Assembly: GCA_964559135.1 (NCBI GenBank)
Contig: CAZLGG010000109.1
Span: forward strand, 1 to 12,938
Length of the DNA: 12,938 bases
Origin: DRQF01 sp964559135
GTDB lineage: Bacteria > Planctomycetota > GCA-002687715 > DRQF01
Direction: 5' to 3'
Shown here piece after piece: positions 1 through 6,585 of the stretch. The notes under the pieces were generated by a model, which searched no databases, was not told the origin of the DNA, and was given only the letters and a program-made list of their open reading frames with translations. The position numbers and the translations under genes were made by a program. Position 1 is the first letter of the stretch; every line of letters starts with the position of its first letter.

Positions 1-975
1 AATCTGGAAGCGTCGATGGACTCCGCGGCACCGCGCAAGGGCTGCCGCCGCTTCGGCGACGTCGAGGCCGAGAGTTTGGGCAACCGCCAGGGCCGCGAGG
101 GCGTTGGCCGCGTTGTGGCGACCGGGGAAGCCGAGTTGCACTTCGACGCCCTGAACTTCCAGCCGTGCTCCCACCGCGTTGTCCTCGAGGATCTTCCCTT
201 GGAAGTCGGCCTTCTCGCCCTCGCCGAAAACGAGGGCATGCTTTCGAAGAGAGCGGAGCAGGGGGCCGTCGCCCGTCACGAACCCTTCCGTGCATCTCTC
301 CTTGAAGGTCTCGAAGACGGGGATGAGGAGTTCCGGTTCCTCGTGGTCGCGATGGAGATTGAGGACGACGCCGATGGCCGGGCGGTAGGCCGTCAGGCTG
401 CGATCGCTCTCGTCGGCTTCGATGATCAGCGGGGCGTCCGTGTCGCCGAAGCAGGCGTTGCCCCTGAAGTCCCCGCGACGCAGCCGGAGCAGATCTCCGC
501 CGGTGATGAGGCCGGGACGTTGGCCCAGACCCTCCAACATCTCGAAGATCATGGCGACGACCGTCGACTTGCCGCTCGTGCCGCCGACGGCGATGGTGCG
601 CCGACGCTCCACCTCGAGAGCCAGCCACTCGGCGCGGCGGAGAATCGGAACTCCCAGTTGACGGGCCGTCTCGAGGTCGGGAATGGCTGCCTCGACGGCG
701 GTGGAGGCGACGACGCAGCACGCGCCCGCCACGCCGGAGCCGTCCTGGGGATGGACGGCGACGCCGCGCCGAAGGAGCCTGGCCCGCTCCATTTCCTCTT
801 CCCCTCGATCGAAATACCGGTCGCTTCCCGAGGTGCAGCCCCCCGCCTGGAGTCGGTAGTCGGCGAGGGCGCTCATGCCGCTCCCGGCAATCCCCACGAA
901 GTGGACCCGTGCGTCGTCCGTCGGGAATCCCTTCAGGAGCGCCGGGTCATGCGTCTGTATCGTGTTGCTAACCAA
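1..975 (-). CDS. murC: MurC-type Mur ligase (UDP-N-acetylmuramate--alanine ligase family), C-terminus cut off
   Basis: Members of this family ligate L-alanine to UDP-MurNAc, with ATP, in the cytosolic phase of peptidoglycan synthesis. Seen: about 325 residues. An N-terminal nucleotide-sugar fold holds GIAGSG (28-33); the P-loop reads GGTSGKST (131-138, Lys136); EADES lies near 186-190; a GRHNAANALAALA motif marks the start of the C-terminal domain; GVHRRFQ lies at the window edge. The last motif and the N-terminal fold favour MurC over MurD/E/F. MurC is about 450-480 residues, so roughly a third is missing. Odd: canonical MurC has GTHGKTT, so the His is replaced by Ser here. The start is uncertain. 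No in-frame ATG or GTG lies before the glycine-rich motif, so I chose TTG at 975, which has no clear ribosome binding site. It could be a MurC paralogue or Mpl-like enzyme rather than the housekeeping MurC. It is divergent from rpmB. Confidence 0.8.
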   Translation of the reverse strand, partial: MVSNTIQTHDPALLKGFPTDDARVHFVGIAGSGMSALADYRLQAGGCTSGSDRYFDRGEEEMERARLLRRGVAVHPQDGSGVAGACCVVASTAVEAAIPDLETARQLGVPILRRAEWLALEVERRRTIAVGGTSGKSTVVAMIFEMLEGLGQRPGLITGGDLLRLRRGDFRGNACFGDTDAPLIIEADESDRSLTAYRPAIGVVLNLHRDHEEPELLIPVFETFKERCTEGFVTGDGPLLRSLRKHALVFGEGEKADFQGKILEDNAVGARLEVQGVEVQLGFPGRHNAANALAALAVAQTLGLDVAEAAAALARCRGVHRRFQI

Positions 976-1011
976 TGGTTTGTGGCCGATTCTCGAATTG
1001 ATGAAGAAGCT

Positions 1012-1030
1012 CCCCTTCGTCTTGAAGGGG
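1012..1030. repeat. Inverted repeat overlapping the -35 of the rpmB promoter
   Basis: CCCCTTC (1012-1018) and GAAGGGG (1024-1030) form a perfect 7-bp inverted repeat with a 5-nt centre. The right arm contains most of the proposed -35 element (1022-1027). It lies in the divergent mur/rpmB intergenic region, so it could be an operator, or a hairpin in the leader RNA of the Mur ligase gene. Chance occurrence in GC-rich DNA cannot be excluded. Confidence 0.35.
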
Positions 1031-1049
1031 TTCCCACCCTTGGTATCAT
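1022..1049 (+). promoter_or_regulatory. Probable sigma70-type promoter of rpmB
   Basis: A -35-like TTGAAG (1022-1027) is followed by a 16-nt spacer and TATCAT (1044-1049). The TGG just before the -10 gives an extended -10 (TGn). Transcription would start near 1056, about 33 nt before the rpmB ATG. The match is seen in the sequence; that it is used is inferred. Confidence 0.55.
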
Positions 1050-1051
1050 CG

Positions 1052-1077
1052 CCGTCCCTCGGGACATCCGAGGACGG
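1052..1077 (+). promoter_or_regulatory. Hairpin in the rpmB leader next to the ribosome binding site
   Basis: CCGTCCCTCGG (1052-1062) pairs with CCGAGGACGG (1068-1077), giving 10 base pairs, one bulged C and a 5-nt loop. The 3' arm ends inside the Shine-Dalgarno GGGGAG (1076-1081), so folding could affect ribosome access. If transcription starts near 1056 the first few bases of the 5' arm are missing, but a shorter stem remains. It could equally be a DNA operator. Confidence 0.35.
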
Positions 1078-1088
1078 GGAGCAAAGTC

Positions 1089-1376
1089 ATGGCCAAATGC
1101 GAAATTACGGGAGCCGGACCGAAAACCGGCAAGCGCATCAGTCGCCGCGGTAAGGCGAAGCGTGAAGGCGGCGTCGGCAAGAAGACGACGGGAATCAGTT
1201 TCCGTACCTTCAAGCCCAACCTCCAGAAGCAGAAGATCTGGGTTCCCGAGCTGAATCGCTTCGTGACCGTGCGGTGCACGGCGAAGGCGATCAAGACCAT
1301 GGATCGCAAGGGGGCCTACCAGGTGCTCCTCAAGGCGGGCTTGGTCAAGCCGCCCCGCGCCAAGAAGAAGAGCTGA
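1089..1376 (+). CDS. rpmB: Large ribosomal subunit protein L28 (bL28)
   Basis: bL28 is a small basic protein of the 50S subunit. Seen: 95 residues, highly basic, with the family opening MAKCEITGAGP (residues 1-11), the central PNLQKQKIWVPE segment and the helix TAKAIKTMDRKG. Forms with a zinc ribbon have CxxC near the N-terminus. Here only the first Cys (C4) is kept, so this is a zinc-free (C-minus) form. The insert of about 15 residues between the N-terminal motif and PNLQ makes it longer than the shortest L28s but within family range. The ATG has GGGGAG 7 nt upstream. It is transcribed alone, divergent from the Mur ligase and convergent with the HtrA gene. Confidence 0.93.
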   Translation: MAKCEITGAGPKTGKRISRRGKAKREGGVGKKTTGISFRTFKPNLQKQKIWVPELNRFVTVRCTAKAIKTMDRKGAYQVLLKAGLVKPPRAKKKS

Positions 1377-1389
1377 CCCCTCCTCGCGC

Positions 1390-1416
1390 GCCGGGGTTCC
1401 CATGCCGGACCCCGGT
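1390..1416. terminator. Candidate terminator hairpin between convergent rpmB and htrA
   Basis: CCGGGGT (1391-1397) and ACCCCGG (1409-1415) form a 7-bp stem with an 11-nt loop; G1390 and T1416 could add a wobble pair. It sits in the 57-bp gap between two converging genes, where a bidirectional terminator is expected. There is no T-tract on either side, so intrinsic termination would be weak. Confidence 0.35.
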
Positions 1417-1433
1417 CTCCCCGCCCGTTCATC

Positions 1434-2621
1434 TCACTTCCCCACGGGTGACCCCAGAAGGACGGTCGTCGTCGCCGGTTTCCCTTTCCTGACGTAACCC
1501 AACTCGACCGTGTCGCCGGGACGGTATCGTTCCAGGGCCATCACGAGTTCCGTGGACGACTTGATGCGTTCGCCGCCCAGGTGGGTGATGATGTCGCCGT
1601 CTTCCAGAACCGTGTTGTTTTCGACGACGGCGCCCCTCAGCCCCGCTCGATCCGCCGGACTGCCGGGGATGACGGCGACGATGTAGGCGCCATGGGTTGG
1701 ACGTCCCCAGACGATGGGATCGTCCTCATCCCCAAGCCGAACGCCGAGCGAAGGTCGGATCACGCGACCCTTGGCGATGATCTCCGGGACGACCCAGTTC
1801 ACCGTATCCACAGGGATGGCGAAGCCGATGCCCGCGCTCTGCCCCACCTCGGAACGAATGGCGGAGTTCACCCCCACCAAACGCCCGGCGCTGTCGAGGA
1901 GAGGGCCTCCCGAGTTGCCCGGATTGATCGCGGCGTCGGTCTGGATCACGTTGCGGATCACCCGTTTGTGGCCCGTGACCCGGTCGCGGCCTGCCCACAT
2001 CTGCCGCCCCAGCGCCGAGATGACGCCGACGGACAGCGTCTGGTCCAGGCCGAAGGGCTGACCGATCGCGAGGGCGGTCTGCCCCACTTGCAAATCCTTG
2101 CTCGTGCCCAGGGGGATCGGTTGCAGGCGGTTCTTCGGGGCATCCACGAGGAGAACGGCGAGGTCGTAACTCTCCGTTCCGCCCACGAACTGGGCGTCGT
2201 AGGTCTCGCCGGTCGAGGGGAAGCGAACCTTGAATCGGCTGCCGCCGCGCACCACGTGGAAGTTGGTGATGATGTGGCCCGCCTGGTCCCAAACGAAGCC
2301 CGATCCCGTTCCCTGAGGGACTTCGAGCGCCTTGGTGCCGCCGTAATAGGTCCGCTGCTTGATGACGCCCACGTTGGTGATGCTCACCACGGACGGCGCC
2401 GTCTGCTTGAAGATGCGGATGATCGTCTTCTCGTGATCCGACAGGTCTCCTCGGGGCGTGATGGCGCGAGGTTCTCCGGAGAATTGTGGCCGCGTCAGAC
2501 GATCCGCCGCGAGATAGGCGACCACTGCCGTGATGAGGACCAGGAGGAAGACGTTGAATGCCCACGGAGTGCGGTGAGGCGGCGGGGCATAGCCGGGATC
2601 GATGGGGCCGTACATGGCCAC
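1434..2621 (-). CDS. htrA: HtrA/Deg-family membrane-anchored serine protease with one PDZ domain
   Basis: HtrA proteases degrade or process misfolded envelope proteins. Seen: 395 residues. A short cytoplasmic tail is followed by one hydrophobic segment (about 22-39) acting as a membrane anchor or uncleaved signal. The trypsin-like domain (about 60-280) has the complete catalytic triad: His122 in TNFHVV, Asp153 in SYDLAVL and Ser237 in NPGNSGGP. A single PDZ domain follows (about 290-390, with GSPADRAGL and DGDII). One PDZ domain plus an anchor resembles DegS or HhoA more than DegP. The start is GTG at 2621, with GGGGAG 7 nt upstream; an ATG two codons later is the alternative. It lies 55 bp after the M64 peptidase gene on the same strand, so it is probably the last gene of that operon. 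Confidence 0.93.
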   Translation of the reverse strand: MAMYGPIDPGYAPPPHRTPWAFNVFLLVLITAVVAYLAADRLTRPQFSGEPRAITPRGDLSDHEKTIIRIFKQTAPSVVSITNVGVIKQRTYYGGTKALEVPQGTGSGFVWDQAGHIITNFHVVRGGSRFKVRFPSTGETYDAQFVGGTESYDLAVLLVDAPKNRLQPIPLGTSKDLQVGQTALAIGQPFGLDQTLSVGVISALGRQMWAGRDRVTGHKRVIRNVIQTDAAINPGNSGGPLLDSAGRLVGVNSAIRSEVGQSAGIGFAIPVDTVNWVVPEIIAKGRVIRPSLGVRLGDEDDPIVWGRPTHGAYIVAVIPGSPADRAGLRGAVVENNTVLEDGDIITHLGGERIKSSTELVMALERYRPGDTVELGYVRKGKPATTTVLLGSPVGK

Positions 2622-2676
2622 AGACTATCTCCCCTAGGGGCAGCGATCCAGTTTCACGAGATGCACCGATCCCTTC

Positions 2677-4599
2677 TCAGAAGAACAAGAGGAGCGGGAC
2701 CGTACTCATGATCGGTACGCTCACGCTGCCGTCGCTCGGGTCGGTGGCGGTCGTGAATGCGAAGAACCACAGGCTCGTGCTCGCGCCCGGATCGGGAAGA
2801 GCGGGCTTGAACAGGGTGGCCACGGTTTGCCCGGTCGCGTCGAGTTGGCCCTGGAAGCCGTTGAAGAAGGGGGGGCCGAGGGTCCCGTCGGCAACCATGA
2901 ACGACAGCGCGTCGAAGGTGAAAGGCGCCGTGCCGACAAAAACGCCGAAGTCCGTCCCCACTCCGGGGGCCGTGGCGGCCGGGAAGATGTAGAAGTCCTC
3001 GCCGGCATGCGCGGACCCGGCATCAAAGACGAACGTGACGGTCTGGGGTTGCCCATAGGGCACGAGGAGGGCGTCCGGGGACAGCGTGTTCGAGAGGTCG
3101 AGGGCCGGCAATCCGGGGACCTCGGCCACGTTGTCGGCCTCGTTTTGCTCGTAGGCGGCGTTCTCGTCGTCGACGATCACCCCCACGTGGTAGCCGAACA
3201 GTGAACTCAGGCCATCGACGGGAATGCGGCAATCCGTCGTCGCGGTGCTGGAGGCGCCCGGTGCGAGAGAAGGGATCGTCCTGAAGCCGACCAGCCGGTC
3301 GGAGGTCGTGATGTTCGTGTCGGTGGAGAGGTAGTAGCCGACTCGAATGGGCGGGCCGCCCGTCGTGCCCGTGTTGGTCACCGTGTCGGTGATGGTGAAG
3401 AGTTCACCTCTTCGGGTCGGGGCGGTGGCGAGCGAGGGGCTTTGGACGGCGTAGTCGGGGGCCGCATCGGTCACGAGCCAGGACAGGGTGCTCAAGGGCT
3501 CCCACGGCGAGGCCTTGCGGTAGTAGGTCGTGTCGTCCTCGATCACGAGGTCGAGATTCGATGTCCCCAGGCCGCCCGCCAGAAACGGGCCGGGGACGAA
3601 CGAGTAGGTGGTTTGATTCCCCGTCGTCGTCGTGGTTCCCTGCGAGACCTCCTGACCATCGACGATCCAATGGGCAAGGAGCGTGCCGTTGCCCAGCGCG
3701 GGCAAGGTCACCGAGAATGCGCCGCCACTGCCGTAGGGCCCCGGTGGCGAGGGTGTCACGGCATCGGGGACGATCACCTTGCTCCAGAGGGTTTCGGTGA
3801 TTTTTTCGCGACAGACCGGGCAGAACGTCTGTCCCAGGCTGCGCATCTTGCACTGGTTCCGAGGCCGCCAGATCCCGAATTGGAAGTACCTTCCACCTTC
3901 GAAGGCGTTGACGCTCTCGACCCCCAGCCAGACGTGCCATTTGGTCTGAGTGGCGGCGATGGACGCCGCGTCCTGATTGGTCACGTTGACCTGCGCGAGT
4001 TCTCCTCCCGTGTACGTGGTTCCGTTCGACCAGTACTCGTCCGCGAGGGAAAAGACGGAATGCCCCATCTCGTGGGTGATGACCTCGTTGGCGGCGGAAT
4101 GGACGGCCGTGGACGTGGCGATGGTGGATGCGCAACCCCCGTATTCGGGATCGTTGACCAAGACGACGACCTTGTCGTACTCCGGCACGTTCAAAAACGC
4201 CGTGGACAGGGAGAGCGCCGTATCCGCGGTGACGCACCGCTGCGTGCCGCCGGTGCAGTATTTCGAGTTCAGGGCCGTGTTGACGAGGATCGGGTTCGAG
4301 TAGCACGGTGCCGGATGGTCGGCGCCGCTCTGGGGCGACTCGACGTCGACGCGCCAGATGTTGATCCAATTCGGGTAGCGATCGAAGGGCGTGACGCTCA
4401 AGAGATGATTGACGAAGTTGGTGACGTGGGTGTGGTACAGAGGTATCTGTCCCGCGGTGTAGCCGTCACCCAGGATGACGATGTCGAGACGGTTGTTGGA
4501 GGGGCCCCCATCATGGACCTTGGTCGTCGGCCACATCTGCTGGGCGGGCAGAGCCAGGGAGGACAGGGCGATGGCGAGGATGAGGAGGAGGTTTCGCAT
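2677..4599 (-). CDS. Secreted M64-family (IgA peptidase) zinc metallopeptidase with CARDB-like and C-terminal beta domains
   Basis: M64 enzymes are zinc endopeptidases, first known for cleaving IgA. Seen: 640 residues from the chosen start. A signal peptide (1-20) has a cleavage site near LALPAQQ. The catalytic domain (about 36-275) begins with LDIVILGDGYT; its zinc site is HEMGHSVFSLADEY (176-189), with HExxH at 176-180, and a CxMRS...FCPVC segment ends it near 250-263. A CARDB-like beta domain spans about 381-495. A Gly/Pro/Phe-rich terminal domain (about 500-640) resembles the ends of many secreted planctomycete proteins and may act in surface attachment (inference). The longer reading frame starts at 4671, but ATG at 4599 directly begins the signal peptide and has GGAAGGAGG 7 nt upstream. 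Its A is shared with the upstream TGA stop (TGATG), which implies translational coupling. Confidence 0.9.
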   Translation of the reverse strand: MRNLLLILAIALSSLALPAQQMWPTTKVHDGGPSNNRLDIVILGDGYTAGQIPLYHTHVTNFVNHLLSVTPFDRYPNWINIWRVDVESPQSGADHPAPCYSNPILVNTALNSKYCTGGTQRCVTADTALSLSTAFLNVPEYDKVVVLVNDPEYGGCASTIATSTAVHSAANEVITHEMGHSVFSLADEYWSNGTTYTGGELAQVNVTNQDAASIAATQTKWHVWLGVESVNAFEGGRYFQFGIWRPRNQCKMRSLGQTFCPVCREKITETLWSKVIVPDAVTPSPPGPYGSGGAFSVTLPALGNGTLLAHWIVDGQEVSQGTTTTTGNQTTYSFVPGPFLAGGLGTSNLDLVIEDDTTYYRKASPWEPLSTLSWLVTDAAPDYAVQSPSLATAPTRRGELFTITDTVTNTGTTGGPPIRVGYYLSTDTNITTSDRLVGFRTIPSLAPGASSTATTDCRIPVDGLSSLFGYHVGVIVDDENAAYEQNEADNVAEVPGLPALDLSNTLSPDALLVPYGQPQTVTFVFDAGSAHAGEDFYIFPAATAPGVGTDFGVFVGTAPFTFDALSFMVADGTLGPPFFNGFQGQLDATGQTVATLFKPALPDPGASTSLWFFAFTTATDPSDGSVSVPIMSTVPLLLFF

Positions 4600-5099
4600 C
4601 AGCGGGCCTCCTTCCGGTCGGTGCGGACGTCGTCGATCGCAAGAACGATGCGGTCGGCATCCTGCGGCCAAGGAGTCCTGAGAAGGAAGGAGTGCGGTCC
4701 CAAAAGGGACTTGTCGCAGCCACCCTCGAGCGCGGGCGTGTATCGGGCCAAGAGGTCGAAGTGGCGTCCCTGGGCGAGGATGCGCCCCGTCGCGCTCAGA
4801 ATCTCCCAGCGGTAGATGCGACCGTGGTCGGGCTGTTCCTCGAAGGCGGGCACGACGCCGCGGGCCGAGAAAATACGTTGGAGGCTTGGCCTTCCCTCCT
4901 CGTCCACTTCCAAGAGGAAAGCCAGCATGGGGGGGCCTTCACCCCGCGGAGAGGTCTCCACGCCGCGGATCTGGAAGGACCAGGTGGGGGCCGAAGCCGC
5001 CCCCAGCGCTTCGGATACGGGATTCTTCTCGATCACTCCGAGGAACAGGAGGGCGAAAACCCCCAAACCAAGGCTCAGGACCATCCACTTCGGACTCAT
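4599..5099 (-). CDS. Membrane-anchored protein coupled to the M64 peptidase; function unknown
   Basis: I do not recognise a named family. Seen: 166 residues with one N-terminal transmembrane or signal-anchor segment (about 5-23), then an extracytoplasmic part rich in predicted beta strands and one cysteine (Cys118). A longer start at 5129 exists. ATG at 5099 is preferred because GAGGAG lies 8 nt before it and the membrane segment then starts at the N-terminus. The stop overlaps the M64 start by one base, so the two are almost certainly made together. Many M64 proteins carry an N-terminal beta domain ahead of the catalytic domain, and this M64 lacks one. The segment RIYRWEILSATG followed by a PWPQDADRIVLAI stretch is compatible with that domain existing here as a separate protein. 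This is inference only. Confidence 0.72.
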   Translation of the reverse strand: MSPKWMVLSLGLGVFALLFLGVIEKNPVSEALGAASAPTWSFQIRGVETSPRGEGPPMLAFLLEVDEEGRPSLQRIFSARGVVPAFEEQPDHGRIYRWEILSATGRILAQGRHFDLLARYTPALEGGCDKSLLGPHSFLLRTPWPQDADRIVLAIDDVRTDRKEAR

Positions 5100-5141
5100 G
5101 CTCGGGTCTCCTCGATCTTCGGCTTTCACACGGCAGTGGAA

Positions 5142-5171
5142 AGACTACCAGACCCATCCCCGGATCTGAAA
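5142..5171 (-). promoter_or_regulatory. Candidate promoter for the M64/HtrA operon
   Basis: Read on the minus strand, TTTCAG (complement of 5166-5171) is followed by an 18-nt spacer and TAGTCT (complement of 5142-5147), with a TGG extended -10. Transcription would start near 5135, about 35 nt before the ATG at 5099. The -35 is a poor match. The 199-bp gap to gdhA is divergent, so a promoter must lie here. Confidence 0.4.
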
Positions 5172-5298
5172 GGGTTTCCGCCCCCATGCCGCGTCGTGGG
5201 GTCCTCGAGCCGCCCGCGGTTTTTCTCCAGGGCCGGGCATGAAGTTTGCGGATCATTCCAGTATCGTTCAGGCGACGTCACTCCACAGAGGAATAGCC

Positions 5299-6585
5299 AT
5301 GTCCGAGGATAAAAGATTGGCCGCCATCGAAGCCCACCAGAATAATCCCTTCAGTATTGCTCAAGAACAGCTCCGGGAGGCCAACAAGTATCTCGGCCTT
5401 TCGGAAGGTGCGTTGGCCGTTCTCATGCAGCCCATGAGAGAGTACCACTGTTCGCTTCCCGTACGGATGGATGATGGGCATGTGCAGGTCTTCCCCGCAT
5501 TCCGTGTCCAGTACAACGATGCTCGCGGACCGACGAAGGGGGGCATTCGTTTCCATCCCCTCGAGACGATCGATACGATCAAGGCTTTGGCCGCTTGGAT
5601 GACGTGGAAGACCGCCGTCGTCGACATTCCCCTCGGTGGAGGCAAGGGTGGGATCATCTGCAACCCGAAGGAACTGTCCGCGGGTGAACTCGAAAGGTTG
5701 AGCCGCCAATACGTTCGCTACTTCGGTCACATCCTGGGGGCCGAGCGCGATGTGCCGGCGCCCGACGTCTACACCAACCCGCAAATCATGGCGTGGATGA
5801 TGGACGAGTTTTATTGGCAGCGGAGCTACAACCAGCCGGGTTCGTTCACCGGCAAGCCCGTCGAAGTCGGGGGTTCACTGGGCCGTGGTGACGCCACCGC
5901 TCGCGGCGGAATTTTCTGCGTCCGCGAGGCGATGAAGAAGTTGGGAATGAAGACCGGGAATTCCAGCTACGCCGTGCAGGGTTTCGGGAACGCCGGGCAG
6001 TTCGCGGCCATTTTGATGAAGGAGATCCTGGGGGAGGGCAACAAACTCCTCGCCGTCTCGGATTCGCGTGGAGGCGTTTACAACGACAAGGGGCTCGATG
6101 TCAACGCGCTCATCGCCTACAAGCACGAGACCGGCAGCCTGAACGGCTTCCCCGGCGGCGAGCCGATCACCAACGAGGCTTTGTTGGAACTGCCCGTCGA
6201 CATCATCTTCCCCTCGGCCATCGAGAATGTGATCACGGGCGACAACGCCCCGCGCATCCAGGCGAAGATCTCCTGCGAACTCGCCAACGGACCGACGACG
6301 CCGGAAGGGGACAGCATCCTCTGCGAGCGGAATGTCTTCGTGATTCCGGATTTCCTGGCCAACGCCGGCGGCGTCACGGTGTCGTACTTCGAGCAGGTGC
6401 AAAACGGCGACAACTACTACTGGGACATCGATCTCGTTCACGAGCGCTTGGACAAGAAGATGACCCGAGCTTTCCATTCCGTCTACGAAGCCCATGAGAA
6501 GCATGGGGTCAACATGCGCATCGCGGCGTACATCGTGGCCGTGAGGAGGGTGGCGCGCGCCATGGAGCTGCGCGGATGGGTGTAG
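5299..6585 (+). CDS. gdhA: Glutamate dehydrogenase (Glu/Leu/Phe/Val dehydrogenase family)
   Basis: It catalyses reversible NAD(P)-linked deamination of glutamate to 2-oxoglutarate and ammonia, linking amino-acid breakdown to the TCA cycle. Seen: 428 residues, the usual size of the hexameric enzyme. The substrate domain carries PTKGGIRFHP (Lys80) and PLGGGKGGI (catalytic Lys116), then DVPAPDVYTN (Asp156 as catalytic acid). The Rossmann domain has VQGFGNAGQ (GxGxxG), and FLANAGGVTVSYFEQVQN is the C-terminal family signature. Cofactor preference cannot be read with confidence. The frame is open back to 5239, but ATG at 5299 has AGAGG upstream and gives the family N-terminus. It is first in an overlapping operon with the M18 aminopeptidase and efpL, which suggests use in amino-acid catabolism. 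Confidence 0.95.
   Translation: MSEDKRLAAIEAHQNNPFSIAQEQLREANKYLGLSEGALAVLMQPMREYHCSLPVRMDDGHVQVFPAFRVQYNDARGPTKGGIRFHPLETIDTIKALAAWMTWKTAVVDIPLGGGKGGIICNPKELSAGELERLSRQYVRYFGHILGAERDVPAPDVYTNPQIMAWMMDEFYWQRSYNQPGSFTGKPVEVGGSLGRGDATARGGIFCVREAMKKLGMKTGNSSYAVQGFGNAGQFAAILMKEILGEGNKLLAVSDSRGGVYNDKGLDVNALIAYKHETGSLNGFPGGEPITNEALLELPVDIIFPSAIENVITGDNAPRIQAKISCELANGPTTPEGDSILCERNVFVIPDFLANAGGVTVSYFEQVQNGDNYYWDIDLVHERLDKKMTRAFHSVYEAHEKHGVNMRIAAYIVAVRRVARAMELRGWV

Noticed and set aside
16..1254. Plus-strand frame of 412 codons over the Mur ligase
   Set aside because: It is an antisense shadow. The minus strand carries clear Mur ligase motifs, and the frame has no recognisable domain and runs through the rpmB promoter and gene.
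3442..4815. Plus-strand frame of 457 codons
   Set aside because: It is antisense to the M64 gene, which has a signal peptide, zinc motif and coupled start. Long shadow frames are expected at this GC content.
5221..5298. sigma70 promoter for gdhA
   Set aside because: TTTGCG and TATCGT occur but are only 11 nt apart. I found no pair with proper spacing, so I left the promoter unassigned.
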